64,000 bases of DNA, taken from Amaranthus tricolor (lineage: Eukaryota > Streptophyta > Magnoliopsida > Caryophyllales > Amaranthaceae). Location: positions 20,273,833-20,337,832 of the forward strand of contig NC_080058.1 in NCBI RefSeq assembly GCF_026212465.1, given 5' to 3'. The notes beneath the pieces were generated by a model. That model saw nothing but the letters and a program-made list of their open reading frames with translations. It was not told where the DNA came from and made no database searches. This document shows, piece after piece, positions 34,422 through 47,348 of the stretch (positions within the stretch are counted from its first letter, which is position 1; every line of letters starts with the position of its first letter). Both the position numbers and the translations under genes were made by a program.

Positions 34422-35916
34422 TGATAACCGGCTTCTAGCACGTCGTCAATACTAAAAACCTTGGCTACGCAAACAATATTTATAATCATCCTAATACTAC
34501 TATAACGAGTACAATGGTAAGTCGGGGGTCGAACCTCAAGAACAAGGGATGCTAGACTAAAGACTTGGTATGGAAACGTTATATGGAAGGTTGGTTGGTG
34601 CGTGAACTTAACTAATAACAAGAAAAACTCAACAATGAAAGACAATCGGGGACTAGACTACGTCTACCCTAGGATGGTCTAATTGAAATAGAGATAACCT
34701 AGGTCAAGGGAGTTCGAACGATAATCAATCAAGACTCTAGATATCAAGAGGAAGTTGGTGACCCTATAAGCCACACGAACGACCTATAATCGCCCTATGT
34801 CTCTCTAGGAGTGGCAGGACAAGATTCGAATCGAATATCTATCAACCTCAACCCTAATCCTAAACATTGAAGACAAGACCAAACCTAGGGTTTCTCTAAT
34901 CTAAAACCCCTAAAGAAACTACTCTAGCATATTGAAGACAAAAGCAACAAGCAAGGAAAGCATCGAAAGCAAGAAAATAATAAAGAAAGCATTAAAGGAA
35001 TTGAAATACAATAAAGCAATAAATCTTCACTAGGAAAGCAATAGAGGAAAGCATAAATGAAAACAAGAAAGAAATTTAAGTATAAAGGAAATGTAAACAT
35101 ACATAAAGGAAGAAGATGAAAGCATAAATGAAGAACTACAAATCTATACTAGGGCAAAAACTAGAGTAAGCATTAAAGGGTATGATGTTCCAAAATGAGG
35201 CGCAAAGGCACTCAAACTAGGCATCCCCCTCTTTTACAGAAATGAGGGGTATTATAAGCTACGAAACAAAAGGGGTAAAATGCCCTAAAAGCCCTCGGAG
35301 TTTAGTTTGCGAAGAAAAGAAGTCGCACAGTCTGAGGCTTCCATTCGATCGAATTGAAGGTCTATTCGCCCGAATTGGCACCCATTCGACCGAATGGGGC
35401 TCCATTCGGGGTTTCCAGCAAGTCCGAGAACGTTTCGTTGAAGTTTTAGGTCTATTCGCCCGAAGCTATAAGCCATTTGCCCGAATCCAGCAACATTTGA
35501 CCGAAGCAATCAGCCACTTGCCCGAATCAGTGTCCATTTGATCGAAGCAATTAGCCATTTGCCCGAATCAGTGTCCATTCACGAATGGAGCATCAATGCA
35601 GCCGAATGCTTTCCTACTTGGCCTATTTTCGTCTTTTGAAGCTTTGGATGTCTTCCGGACTTTGCGGGAACCTTGAGGAAGACTTGGAATGCCTGGGAAA
35701 GCTTCGATACGCGTGTCTAATCTTTGATCAAAGCATCTAAGTCTCATATGCAACGTAAAATACCTTGAAATCCCCGAAAATACCTGAAATTACCTCAAAA
35801 CACCATGGAGACAAGAACAAGGTAAATTCATGCGTAAAGTGTGTAAAAAGTATTCTAAAACGCGAGACTCGACACTACAATGAGGAGATAAATGTGCTCT
35901 AAAAACGAGCACATCA
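34422..35916. mobile_element. Solo LTR, 1,495 bp, TSD AAGTC, inside the chromovirus
   Basis: It begins TGATAACCGGCTTCTAGC and ends AACGAGCACATCA, flanked by AAGTC at 34417-34421 and 35917-35921. Read on the minus strand it starts TGATGTGCTCGTTTTTAG, so its direction is undecided (both ends obey TG...CA). It contains an array of CATTCG(A/C)CCGAA-type motifs at 35340-35600. It splits the chromovirus gag-protease region. Confidence 0.9.
35340..35600. repeat. Array of about 12 degenerate TTCGnCCGAA motifs
   Basis: Within the solo LTR, short units such as CATTCGACCGAATGG, CTATTCGCCCGAAGC and CATTTGCCCGAATC recur every 15-30 bp. Most are near-palindromes centred on CG. The density is far above that of surrounding sequence. 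Confidence 0.8.
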
Positions 35917-35921
35917 AAGTC

Positions 35922-36873
35922 CCTTCTAATCCATCTGAGGGTGTGGGTGCAAGTACACTTTCTTCCTGGCCATTAATCTAAACCAACATAACCCTAGGTC
36001 AAATCTTAGTGCGTATCTCAGTCCATTCCCTCCGAGTAAAAGCCCTTGCATTAGGACATTCATCCTTAAAGTGTCCATGTCCATGGCACTTAAAACATAT
36101 AACATCTTTCATAAGAGTGTTAGTTTTATATTTTGACACAGGCTTGGGGTTATTGGATTTAGGTGCAGTTTTAGTCTCTACTGTGGAACTAAGAGGTGGT
36201 CTCAGCGGTCTGGAAAGAATAGGTGTGTTCACACTCCTTTTGGCATACTTCTCATGGATTATGGCACTATTGCACAAGCCCTCATATGTGAGATTAGGTA
36301 TTGATTGAAGTTTATCCTTTAATTCTTCCTTTTAAACCTCCTAAGAACCTAGCAATCCTCATTTCCTCAGACTCATTACAGTGACAAATCAAGGCTAATC
36401 TTTCAATATCCTGTATATACTCTGTGACTGGTCTATTGCCTTGCCTTAAGGTGTTCCAAGTCATGAGTAGTTATTGTCTGTAGGTGGTGGGTATATATTT
36501 TCTTCTCAGATGTTTTCTTAATTTCTCCTAAGAATCAATCTTAGTCCTCTCTTCCCTTTTCCTCTGTCTTTGTAAACCCTCTAACCATACAGTTGCTAAC
36601 TTGGACAACTTAACCTTAGCTATCTTAAAACATTGATCTATAGGTGTTTCTTTATAGTCAAAATATCTTTCAAGGTTTTTTTCCCAGTCTATATATTCCT
36701 CAAGGTTGTTAGGTCCCAGAAAAATCAGGAACATCTACTCTAATAGACTTATCCTTTGTAATCTTGTCTTCCTGCACAGGGGGATTTTGGTCCTGGGGTT
36801 GCAACTGTACATTGGCTAAACGCTCAACAATGGCATTCAATTGGTTGAGTTTCTCTTTCAAAGTTGTGGCCAT
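35922..36873 (-). pseudogene. Chromovirus gag with CCHC zinc knuckle
   Basis: The ATG at 36873 opens MATTLKEKLNQLNAIVERL. A frameshift near 36710 moves the frame to YIDWEKNLERYFDYKETP, the usual plant Ty3/gypsy gag core. The knuckle CFKCHGHGHFKDEC lies near 36080-36120. Stops and shifts around 36300-36530 inactivate it. Confidence 0.82.
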
Positions 36874-37211
36874 GAGAATAATTCCAACAAGAAAAGAGAA
36901 AAAAAAAAGACTAAGAACACAAATCTTTAACAGAAAAACACACAATAACCAGAAAATCAAATAGATAAACAATGTGCAAAAGGTACTCCTGAAATCCCTA
37001 ATCCACACACAAAAAAAATGACTACCAAACAATTTATCACAACAAATCATGTATCGCAATTGGAATTAACATGAAATTAATCCTATAATATCAAAAATAA
37101 GAATGGCACAAATGACCTGTTCAGTGCTGTGTTCCTCTAATCTGTTGACCCTTCTATGCTCTTGTGTGGTTGTATCTTAATTAAACCGAATAAAAACTCA
37201 TCCCAATCTTT

Positions 37212-37226
37212 CTTTCTCTGATACCA
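37212..37226 (-). other. Primer-binding site of the chromovirus
   Basis: On the minus strand TGGTATCAGAGAAAG follows the LTR end (ACTCGGTGCA) by three bases. TGGTATCAGAG complements the 3' end of plant initiator tRNA-Met. Confidence 0.7.
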
Positions 37227-37935
37227 AACTTGCACCGAGTTTGTGAGGGAGTTAGCCTTTGTGATAGAGAAAAAAAAAACGATCCAACACAGAACAACAA
37301 ATCTTGGACACCAAAACTCAAGAATCAGATATGATTAGGAACCCTGATCTTGAGTAAGACTCTAACAGTGTCACTACTGCCAAGCCTTGTCCTTTGTTGA
37401 CTAATCTATATTTCACTCACGTAGACTCTAAGGAAAAAAGACTCTAACAGTGTCACTACTGAAAACTTAGGCTGGGAAGAAGAACCCTTCCTCCCCTTAA
37501 AAGTCTTTACAAGACATGGCTAAAAATTGAAGAATTGAAGAATTGAATTAAAATTTCTACAAAATAAGTCTTTACAAGAGGAGCCAAGCCTTATTTATAG
37601 TTTTTGGCTGCCAAAAAGACATGGCTAAAAATTGCCAATAAGGCCAAACAAAGTACAATAAAACTTCTAATTAAATTGAGTAGTTTTAAACAACATCAAT
37701 CTAACTCAATTGAGGGCTCATTTTTTACTCACTTAAAAGCTTTCCTTTATCACTTGCAATATAGTGCGCTGTCCCATAGTGCTTAGCTGTTGCAAGGTAG
37801 AGGAATAAGAAGTGTAAGCCAATGTCTTGTGATGGTCCTCAACTATTGGTCTGGACTCTTCATTGTCTTGAATATTGAAGTCTTCATTATCTTTTTCTGT
37901 GGATTGTTGAGGGGTTATACTACTTATACTTGTTT

Positions 37936-38143
37936 TAGATTTGATCTGATCTAGTCTGATCTGATCTAATCTAGTATGGTCTGGTCTGATTTGATCTGAA
38001 TTAATTATTATTATTATTATTATTAATATTATTGTTGTTCGTTGTTGTTGTTGTAGTAGTTCTTCTTCTTCTTCTTCTTTTTCTTCTTCTTCTTCTTTTT
38101 CTTCTTCTTCTTTTTTTTCTTCTTCTTCTTCTTCTTCTTCTTC

Positions 38144-38190
<47 letters not shown>

Positions 38191-38309
38191 TAATTAAAAA
38201 ACTAATTAATTATATAGTATTATTTTTTAATTAATTAATAAATTAATATTATTATTATTTAATTATTTAATTAATTAAGTTACTTATTAACTAATATTAA
38301 TATTATTAA

Positions 38310-38354
<45 letters not shown>

Positions 38355-38560
38355 TAATCATTTATTATAATTATTTAAGTAATTAAGTTATAATTAACTA
38401 ACAATAATATAATTAAGTTAATATTATTATTATTATCAGAATTATTATTTTTTTATATATTACTATTTTATTAATTAAGTAATTAATTTATATAAATATT
38501 AGTTAATTAATTAATTTAATTAATTAATTAATATTTATTATTATTATTATTAATTGATGA

Positions 38561-38592
<32 letters not shown>

Positions 38593-38690
38593 CAACAACA
38601 ACAACAACAACAACAATAATAATAATAATAATTAATGATTTGATCTGATCTAATCTGATTTGGTCTAATCTGGTTTGATTTCAATAGGAA
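37936..38690. repeat. Triplet microsatellite cluster bounded by TCTGATC repeats
   Basis: TGATCTGATCTAGTCTGATC-type repeats at 37936-38000 and 38636-38690 enclose, in order, (TTA)n, (GTT)n, (CTT)n, (TTA)n, mixed TTA/TTAA sequence, (TAA)n, (CAA)n and (TAA)n. The right arrays complement the left ones, so a large imperfect hairpin is possible. Confidence 0.85.
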
Positions 38691-40925
38691 TAAGTAATAA
38701 GTTCAAAAAATAAGTTGAAGAGAACATGTTTTTAATACTAAACTAATATTAAATGTAATTGAAAATTTATTGAAAAACAAACATAAACGTGTCTTTACAA
38801 CTGAATAATAAAAAGGAAACAATTTAAAGCCATCCGACTTCATGTTCGATCCCCATAGACCTAGTATGACGTTCATACTTAGGTTGGGGTAATAGTTTAG
38901 TCAAGGAATCTACAACTTTTATCATTAGTATGAACTTTGGAGAATATTACATCTCCTCCATTTAAACTAAAAATTAAAACCCGATTGAGATTGAGAATCG
39001 CCTTAATCTGTTTGTAAGCTTACATCTATGTAACCATCAATGAGCAATGACTCACCTAGTCCACAGACATAAAAGTTGTCCTAGTTCTTCTTAAGTACTT
39101 AAGGACTGTCTTTGCAGCTTTCCAATGGACTTCTCTAGGATTTGCTGCACGTGCTCAAAGCAAGCGCAACATCTGGTCGAGTACAAATCATTGCGTACAT
39201 GATCAAACCTATAGCTGATGCATAAGGTATTTTACTCATCTGAAAACTTCTTCAGTGTTGACTGGACATTGAGTCTTGCTAAGTCGATAAGCCATGTTGC
39301 ATTGGAATGAAACCTCTCTTAGAGTTTTTCATGTTGAACTTCGCAAGAATCTTATCAAAATAAGTTTCCTAACTAAATCCAATTCTTTTGGATTTATCTC
39401 TATAGATCTTAATCCCATGAATGTACTCGGCCTCTCCTAAGTCTTTCGTAGAGAAACAAGTTTTAAGTCAATCCTTGACTGATTTAAGTATGGAAATATT
39501 GTTTCCTATGAGTAGTATGTGCCATGTACGTATAATACCAGGAAGGTGATGTTACTCCCGCTCAACGTCTTGTAAACACAAGATTCCTCTTTATTTCTAA
39601 GAAAATCAAACTCTTTGATTGCCTCATCAAATCGAAGGTTTCAAATCCTCGAAGCTTGTTTAAGACCATAAATTGCCTTTTTGATCTTACACACTCTCCC
39701 TAGATAATTGAATTTAAAAACCTTCAAGTTGTTTCATATAAACATCCTCTTTAAAGAACCATTCAAGAAAGCAGTTTTGACATCCAATTGTGATATTTCA
39801 TAATCATAAAATGCAGTAATCGCAACGAGAATCCAAATGGATTTAAGCATAGCTACTGATAAAAAGGTCTCATCATATTCAAAACCATGAACGTGCTTGA
39901 AACCTTGAGCCATCAGTCTAGCTTTGAAAGCACATATGTTTCCATCCTTATCTACTTTCAATTTAAAAAACCATTTGCAACCAATGGGTTCTACTCGGTC
40001 AGGAAAATGAGTGAAGTCCCGTACTTGAATTTCAAACATCAAATCCATCTTAGATTTCATGGCTCCAAGCTAATTAGCTAAGTATTTACCCTCTAAAGCT
40101 TGTTAGAACGTTGTAGGCTCCCGGTGTTTCAAAATTATAATTTAAAAAACATCTGTCATCAAGAAATCGACATATTTCTTTGCTGGTACCATATCTACTA
40201 GTTCTTCGTAAAGGAGTAACAGAAGATGATTTTACCTCGAAGGTAAAAACATTGCATGATTTATCAGCAAATGAGATGGTAGGATTGAATTCAATCCCTG
40301 CAAAACATTTTCATCCGGACGTCTCTAACAAGGTGTGAACTTCGTCCAGCTATTGCTCTTCTCAAACTTCTTCAAGAAATATTTTTCTCCCACTTGTTTT
40401 CATGAAAATAAAATCCGTTTCAAGGAAAACATCATCACGAGCAACGAATAATTTGTTTTTGCTTTGATTGTAGAAGTAACACCCTTTTGTTTCTTTGGGA
40501 TATTGAACAAAGAAACATCTATTGAATTTGGGTTTAACTTTATCTAATTGTAAACTTTTACATAGGCTTCACAAACCTAAATTCTTAGAAATGACATTGA
40601 AGAAACTTTTCCCATCTGTATCTGATATAATGTCTTTTCAACCGCTTTAAGTGAAACTTTGTTGAGTGAGAATGCAGTTGTATCCATTGCATGACCTTAG
40701 AAAGAAACAGGTAGCTCTGAAATAGACATCATACATCGAACCATATCTAATAAATTTCAATTCCTCCTTCAGATACAATGAAGTTTCTCCAATTAAGGAG
40801 GCTAATCCTAGGTGGATTCAATGGATCTTATTACGGCAAAGATTCCATTTGGGGATTAGAGACAAGGAGGTTTCATAGAATGTAGTAATCGATGATCTCT
40901 TTAGGCTACAAGTGGAAAGGAAAAA
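38691..40925 (-). mobile_element. Degenerate Ty1/copia coding remnant
   Basis: A reverse-transcriptase frame at 39734-40060 shows PIGCKWFFKLKVDKDG, KARLMAQGF and SQLDVKTAFLNGSL, typical of copia RT. The flanking minus-strand sequence has copia-like pieces further downstream (about 39000-39700) but is full of stops. No LTR was located on the right. The left LTR may be the sequence at 30129-31020. Confidence 0.75.
39734..40060 (-). pseudogene. Copia reverse transcriptase fragment
   Basis: A 108-residue frame covers the N-terminal third of copia RT, including the QLDVKTAFLNG motif, whose Asp is one of the catalytic residues. The YVDD part is not in this frame. The natural start is not present. 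Confidence 0.85.
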
Positions 40926-42295
40926 TTATAACAACCCGTCTTTCTAAAATAAGAAAGGTTCGCGGAAATAACGTTTAAGACGGTTGTCACGTACACTTAA
41001 ATGAATAAGATCAATAATGCAAACCTCGTAAGCCTTAAAGTATATAAAACTTAAAGGTACAAAAACTTATTACATTATATGTAGAGCAAAACTCCTTTAA
41101 AAACAAAAGAAATAAAAGTCTTAAGGTCTAAATGTATAACACAAGATGAGAGGAAAAATCCTAGAGCACGCTCTCACACTTCCTGCCCGTACGGTAGTAA
41201 TTATGCTATCATTCACCATCTGTTTCAAAATATAAATCCACAATCAGTGGGGAGTAACTAGTTGTCCTTTCTAATCATAAACCACATACAATATTATCTC
41301 TAATTGTAAAGAAATTTAAACAATAGTCTATTAGTTATATGAATATATAATTAAACTTAAAAACCAGTCAATGTTTGAAAAGCAAATTCAAAACAATTAA
41401 AACTTTTGTTCAATATAAATTTCATAAATCAATTTAAATAACATAATAAATCGAATAAATATGGTTTCACAAATTTCAAAATCTGAACAAAAAGTGGAGA
41501 AGGAACGAACGCCGGTGTTAGATGCCAATAAGATGGGCTTACGTCCTAAGATTTGTCGGACGAACCCCAATCTATTAAAAATAGACCTGTCTAAGAATGA
41601 CCAATTCTCCCCTAGCAGTGTATGCCTCCTTTTCCTTACACGACTAGGTACCGGAACCACAACAATTAACCTAGGAATATATATTTATGTATCAGTAGCA
41701 TGTTCTAACCATTTAGAGATGCCGAAATAGGCCTTACACTCTCTATGGTTCTATACTCTCACAAAATATATTCAACTTTAATCATCAAATCACCATCAAA
41801 ATATTTTGAGATGCCAAAATAGGCTTTACACTCAAAAACCAACTTCAATTACTTAACATAAATATATTTTATCAAATAAAATTTATTTGTAAAATATAAT
41901 ATTTTCAACTAATAAATTCCAAATTTTTTACATAAATACCAAAACTAATGCTATGAATAATGTTTGAGTTTGGGAATAAAGTCAACTTATAGTTTGACCT
42001 AGTCAATAAAAATCAACCCTATTACTAACTCTTGACAAAGAGGTACATATAAAAGTATTATTCAATTCAAAAGTATAACCGTTGCAACAACAATCTTAAC
42101 ATCTTAAAAGAAACAAAACAATTTAAGTCTCAAAATAAAATACAATACTAATTTTGTTTGAACCAAAATATCAATTTAGTAAGAACTAAAATAACAACCC
42201 AATTTAACCTTTTTTTTTCAACAGATTTCCAACCATCCGATTAAATAATTTAACATTGAAATCAATAAATTAGATTTTAAAATAATAATAATAAC

Positions 42296-42371
<76 letters not shown>

Positions 42372-42656
42372 TTGATTTTCTTTTAAAAACAAAATTCGAA
42401 GTATGTTAGTGTTTCATTTGTAACATACTATAATTCCCAACTAATTTGCACTATCCTAGTTCTAATTTACTTCCACTTGATATCACCAACTTAGTTTTAC
42501 CATTTTCAATTAAACCAACAAATTGTCATCTTACTAAAATAGGTAGATTAACCCCTTACAACTTACTAAAGGCTATACTAACTTTGTATCTTCGGTTGGT
42601 AAAAAAAAATTTTTTTTAATAAAAATTTTTTTTTATATAAGTTACTATACTTTCAC
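40926..42656. repeat. LTR-like non-coding sequence with a (TAA)n array
   Basis: TATAACAACCCGTCTTTC at 40928 resembles the TGTAACAACCCG start of plant chromovirus LTRs. No matching end or target duplication was found. A (TAA)n microsatellite lies at about 42280-42370, and an A9-T9-type hairpin at about 42601-42640. No supported coding sequence. Confidence 0.4.
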
Positions 42657-43540
42657 AAAATGTATATGCTGGAACATAACTCTTAGTCCCAAGACTCTGA
42701 AAGAGAAGAAACCCCAATCACCACCATAAACGAAGGGCAGGACGAAACAACCAGGATCCCTTTAGAGGTCCCAACTCCCTCGGAAAGACGACTTAGCTCC
42801 CTGAAAACTTAAACTTACTCCTCAGCTAAAATTCAGGACGACATGACTCACTGAAGCAGCATGATCATATCAAAAAGAGACCCTGACAGAGAATGAAGAG
42901 CATAAATACCTGCAGGATGATTAATCCTGTAGAATGATGACAATGGAAACGATGACGTGCCGGGAGACAATTGCAGTTATGTGCTGAAAAGATGTCAATG
43001 CATGTATAAGGCAAGGCATCACACCTACCTCGTACCCTACCCTCATAAGTGTACTAAAAGACAAGGAGGGAGGGGGGAGACCATGGTGTAAAGATCAGCA
43101 AACCACCAAACGCCACGTAGACCTGCAGAATATTATATTTCCCTTTCTACTGATCCCAAGAAAAATTCCATTAAGGTAAAGCCTAAACTGCCATTAGGAT
43201 TTTGGGAGATCTTTTCTAAGCCCCACCATAGGATGCCATGCATCACCAAAGGTACGATAACTTTTTACACTGAAACTCATACATTATTCTTTCACGAAAA
43301 GATAGCTCGAATTCCTTACTAGCTTTACCAAGAATTCCTTCATAACCCTTACCGACTTAAGTATCGAGAAGGACCTCCGGAGGACCCCTCTCCGGCCCTC
43401 GTTTGATATCTTGTGCAGGAATACAGAGTGAAACAACCAGAAAAGCAACTCAGACCTCCCCAGTAGTTCATATCAATTGTGAACCTTAAAAGGCATTCTC
43501 TTCAACTTTGTCGAGAGTGTTGATTGTTCTCTCCACAGCT
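42657..43540 (+). mobile_element. Putative 5' LTR of the Tat element
   Basis: The sequence changes from AT-rich to balanced composition near 42657 (TGTATATGCTGGAAC). The likely LTR end is CTCTCCACA near 43540, just before GCTGGAACAATTTGGC and ACTAGAAGGAGGG, leader-like sequence typical of Tat elements. Without the second LTR the boundaries are estimates. Confidence 0.5.
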
Positions 43541-43630
43541 GGAACAATTTGGCACTAGAAGGAGGGCTTAGAGTTCTTTCTAGCTACATTCCACCTAACT
43601 TCCCAAACAAACCACAAATTTACCCAAAAA

Positions 43631-45330
43631 ATGAACAACCCAAAACAAAGCCTTCGATCTAAGTCAGGCGAGCACCGACAAACCGAAGTTGGGGGACCCT
43701 TGAACCTTCAACAAAATCAAGATCCTCATTATATCAGTGACCCGAACCTTCACTATGAACAAGACTGGAATCCCATTCTCACCCATAACCCCCTTCATGT
43801 AATGGGTGCATAAGAATCAGAAGATGACGAAGCAACACCTTCTGCAGTGAAAGCACCTCCTCTCATAAGACTAGATTTCGCCACTCCCCCTTGTGTAGGG
43901 TTGACATTAGAGGAAATAACAACTTTTGCGCATGGCCTCACACAAGGTATCATTGCTGCTCGAAGCAACCCAGTAGTAACTCTTCCACCTAAACACATTG
44001 CACTGAGTAACCTTAAACAACCTTGTGGCATTGAACATGGAGAAGAAAGGCACAGAACTTGCAGAGTAAAAAATAGACTGGGACCTAGAATTGTCCCTGA
44101 AAAATAGAGATTAGGTTCTCGATAACATTTTACTAACTCTCGAGCTCAAAACAAGAGCCAAACAAAAATCAGCTTTGTCCCTGAACAAGAAGCTCAAAGC
44201 ATCCTAATAAGCTATGTACCAATAGAATCCACCACATCTTCAGGACAGAACAGAGCAATACACTACAGGCTGGGACCCAACGGCGGCAACATCAAGAAAA
44301 GCTTGGGCCCACAGAAAGAAACAACTAAAGAAGACCTTGAGCGAGGACTCAGGATGCCATGTCACACTCAGGCCTCTTGGTCTGGGAGGCATGAAATTAA
44401 GGAAGGAAAGGAAACTATCATGCATCGGCAGAGGCAACTTGACATCTCAATAGACGAGACAGAACCTGTCAAAGACTATATCAGGCCAAGAAAGGCCAAT
44501 GAAGAAAGGACAGCCCACCTGAGGAAGGAAGAACTACATGAATAATTAAACAGGCTGGAGAAGAGTTAGAAAGCAGCGACATCATCTCCAGCCCATAAAA
44601 TCAGAATACCCATCACCTCACCTTTTCCCCTGAAATTGTGAGTATGCCGGTAGACTGGGTAAAGCTACTTGGGTATGTGAGATACGATGAAAGCATTGAT
44701 CCCACAGAGCACCTCAACGCCTATCAGGGACACATGTCTCTAGGGGCTCACAGCGACACCTCTTGGTGCAAGAATTTCGCTCTGGCTATGACAAGGCTGG
44801 CTCAGACTTGGTTTCAGTGCCTCCCTGAAGCTTCTGTCACTAGTTTTGACGATCTGGCAGCAAGATTCATGAGTCAATATGCACCATTCGTTAGACGACA
44901 CAAGCAATCCATTGAAATGATGAAATGTAGATAGAGAAAAGAGGAATCACTCAACGAGTATATTGCACGATTCAACACCGAATGCTTAACAGTCACTAAG
45001 CCTGAAAATTCCATCATCGTTCTGACTTTCAGGTCAGGATTGAATGACGAAAGACCTGACGACATAAGATTCAAAGAAGGTGATGGTTGGATTAACATTC
45101 ACAACATGGATGATGTTAAAGAAAGGGCAGAGAGGTTCACAGCCTCATAGAATTTTAGACATATTGTTGCTGGTCTCAAAAGAGAAAGACACGAGAAAAG
45201 AAATCACAACAACCACAACAACAACAATCATAGCAACAACAGAGAGTCCCACCCTGGTCGCCTTCAGAACGATATGGACAGGAGGAATAGGGCAAAAGGA
45301 CCTTGATCGGGACTTTACATCCTTCAATAG
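43631..45330 (+). pseudogene. Tat-element gag, broken
   Basis: The N-terminal frame starting MNNPKQSLRSKSGEH continues in one phase through stops at 43811-43813 and after 44107 up to 44545. A frameshift follows. The gag core at 44638-45150 contains DPTEHLNAYQGHM, WFQCLPEASVTSFDDLAARF and, after a stop at 44932, EESLNEYIARFN, the usual retrotransposon gag fold. The sequence ends in an Asn/His-rich basic tail where the inserted segment begins. Confidence 0.82.
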
Positions 45331-46325
45331 TAATACCGCAAGTGCACGACTAGCATAGTACGTCGGCAAGTACGGGTCGGATCCACAGGGAGTGGGGTGT
45401 ATATCAAGGGATTCTCAATTAATTAGTTGGTTCAAGAATGTATATATAGATATTTGTTGGTGTAATTAACTAAAACAAGAAAATAAAGAATAAAGGAAAA
45501 ACAAAGTATAAAATAAGTAAAGATGCTAATTAACCAAGAGCATAAGATTAAAGACAATACAAACACATCAAAAGGTAATATGATGACGAAGAGGCAAAGG
45601 CTAGGCTTTCTCACCAAAGTAGTGTTTACTAATCTTCAACCTAAGGTCATGGATATGGGTTATGGGGAAGAACACATCTTGGATACTAATGTTCTTTCTC
45701 GAGAAAAAAACGCTTCCTAAAACATACTCAACTACCTATTCTCATGGAGCTAAGCATATTTTAAGACATGGAGCACACATTCATCATTTCCAATCAAAAC
45801 ATCTACCTATTCTCATGGAGAAAATTGTATTTTCAAACATAGACTATCATTAGAATTCGACTCTCACCCTCAATCCAATGACACTACAATAATAGCAAAA
45901 TCCATCTCAAACCATAAACAACACAACCAAGCCAAAGGTAAAGAAAGAAATTTAGACTACATATATGGTGATAATACCTAGCCTAAGCCAAATTGAACTA
46001 CTCACTTATATTGAAATTGAACATAACTAAAGACATTGAATTCATGATAAATAACAACAAAATCAAAATCAATAAAGTGTAGAGAATAGGAATTAGTAGC
46101 TTGGAATTCAATCCAAAGAAGAAAATCAATTGAAGAACTAAAGAATGCCAATGATAAACTCCATAAGCTCCAATTGCAATCTAAATGTTTGATGAAATGC
46201 TTCAATAGATTGACTTAATCTCAATTACATGAATATATCAAATGATCTTCAATAATGAATTAATCAAAAGCTTGAACCTTCTAATAAGTGTTTGAATAGA
46301 AATTGCAACTAAGAGTACAAGAAGG
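45330..46325. mobile_element. Non-coding LTR-like insert replacing protease/RT
   Basis: It begins near TAATACCGCAAGTGCACGAC and contains CAAGTACGGGTCGGATCCACAGGGAG-like sequence (two adjoining pieces), a signature often seen at the edge of plant LTRs. The rest is AT-rich and lacks coding. No TG...CA ends or target duplication were found, and the protease and most of RT normally at this place are gone, so insertion and deletion may both have happened. A diverged relative of the motif occurs in the solo LTR at about 34510. Confidence 0.5.
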
Positions 46326-46330
46326 ATGTA

Positions 46331-47348
46331 ATGAGACTCACTGGGAGAATGGCAGCTCTCTCCAGGTTCATAGCTAAATCAGCAGAGAAATCTCTGCCAT
46401 TCTTCAAGGTACTCAGGGGGGAACAAGGACTTCTTTTGGGAAGAAGAATAGAAGAAAGCATTCCAGAATTTGAAGAACCACTTGCACAGCTTGCCCACCC
46501 TAGCAAGGCTTGTCATGGGAGAAACATTATACATGTATTCTGCAGCCAGTCAAATAACTGTAAGTGCCGCAATTGTCAGAGAAGAAGGAAGCATACAACA
46601 ACCGATATATTTTGTAAGCAGGATCTTACTAGAAGATGAAACCCGATATTCCCTGATCGAGAAAATAACCTATGTTGTTCTGGTGGCAGCTAGGAAACTC
46701 AAGCCTTACTTTGATGCCCTCTAGGTAATAGTGCTAAGTGATTTACCCCTGGAAAAATCCCTAAACAAGATAGAGAAGTCAGGGAGACTGACCAAATGAG
46801 CCATTGAATTAAATGGGTTCAGGATAAAATATCAGGCAAGAACTGCTACAAAGGAGCAAGACTTAGCAGATATATTTGTAGAATTCACCCACAACCCTAA
46901 TTTGAGAAAAGATGCTCCACTTTAGCAGCTATTTACAAACGGTTCTTCAAGGAATATAGGGGCAGGGGCTGGAGTCGTACTAATCTCTCCAGAAGGAAAA
47001 ACCATAGAGTATGTCCTTAAATTTCAATTTAGAGCTACGAATAATGAAGCTAAGTATGATGCAGCAATTGCAGGCCTGTAACTCTGCAGAGCTTTAGAAG
47101 CCGAAAATGTCAGATTAAGAATGGATTCCTAGTTGGTAGTCAACCAGATCCTGGGAGAATATGAAGCCAAAGAACCTTCAATGCAGAAATACCTAGCAAA
47201 ATTCAAAAGCCTGATTGCACTCTTTGAAGGCTTCGAAGTGGAGAGGCTTCCCGAATCACGAAATAAGCAGGCTGATGCACTTTCTAAGTTAGGAAGCACC
47301 AGTCAGCATGAGATGAAGAGAACTGTCCTTGTGGAGGTAAAGCCCTAA
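46331..47348 (+). pseudogene. Tat-element RT end and two RNase H domains
   Basis: Starting with the RT thumb (LTGRMAALSRFIAK), the first RNase H reads LYMYSAASQITVSAAIVRE and YSLIEKITYVVLVAARKL. After stops comes a second, host-type RNase H with LFTNGSSRNIGAGAGVVLI, FRATNNEAKYDAAIAGL and NKQADALSKLGS. This pair is the hallmark of Tat-lineage elements. The first catalytic Asp of the second domain is replaced by Asn (FTNGS). Several in-frame stops inactivate it. Confidence 0.87.

Larger units (their letters stand above)
31130..37934 (-). mobile_element. Ty3/gypsy chromovirus, degenerate, minus strand
   Basis: A block at 37441-37934 matches 31140-31622 and represents the remaining LTR similarity. 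A primer-binding site (TGGTATCAGAG) lies at about 37216-37226. In transcript order come gag (36873 leftward), a CCHC knuckle, protease region, reverse transcriptase, RNase H and integrase, ending at 31423. Frameshifts, stops and an internal deletion break the coding region. Both flanks carry TCTGATC-type repeats (31070-31135, 37936-38005). The integrase tail VWVHLRKDRFP resembles the Reina group of chromoviruses. A solo LTR is inserted at 34422-35916. Confidence 0.85.

Noticed and set aside
34422..34645. N-terminal extension (MSFIVEFFLLLV) of the chromovirus protease
   Set aside because: It lies within the inserted solo LTR, to the right of the AAGTC duplication, and is not element coding sequence.
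35242..35541. 99-aa plus-strand frame with repeated RI/PES motifs
   Set aside because: It arises from the TTCGnCCGAA motif array in a solo LTR.
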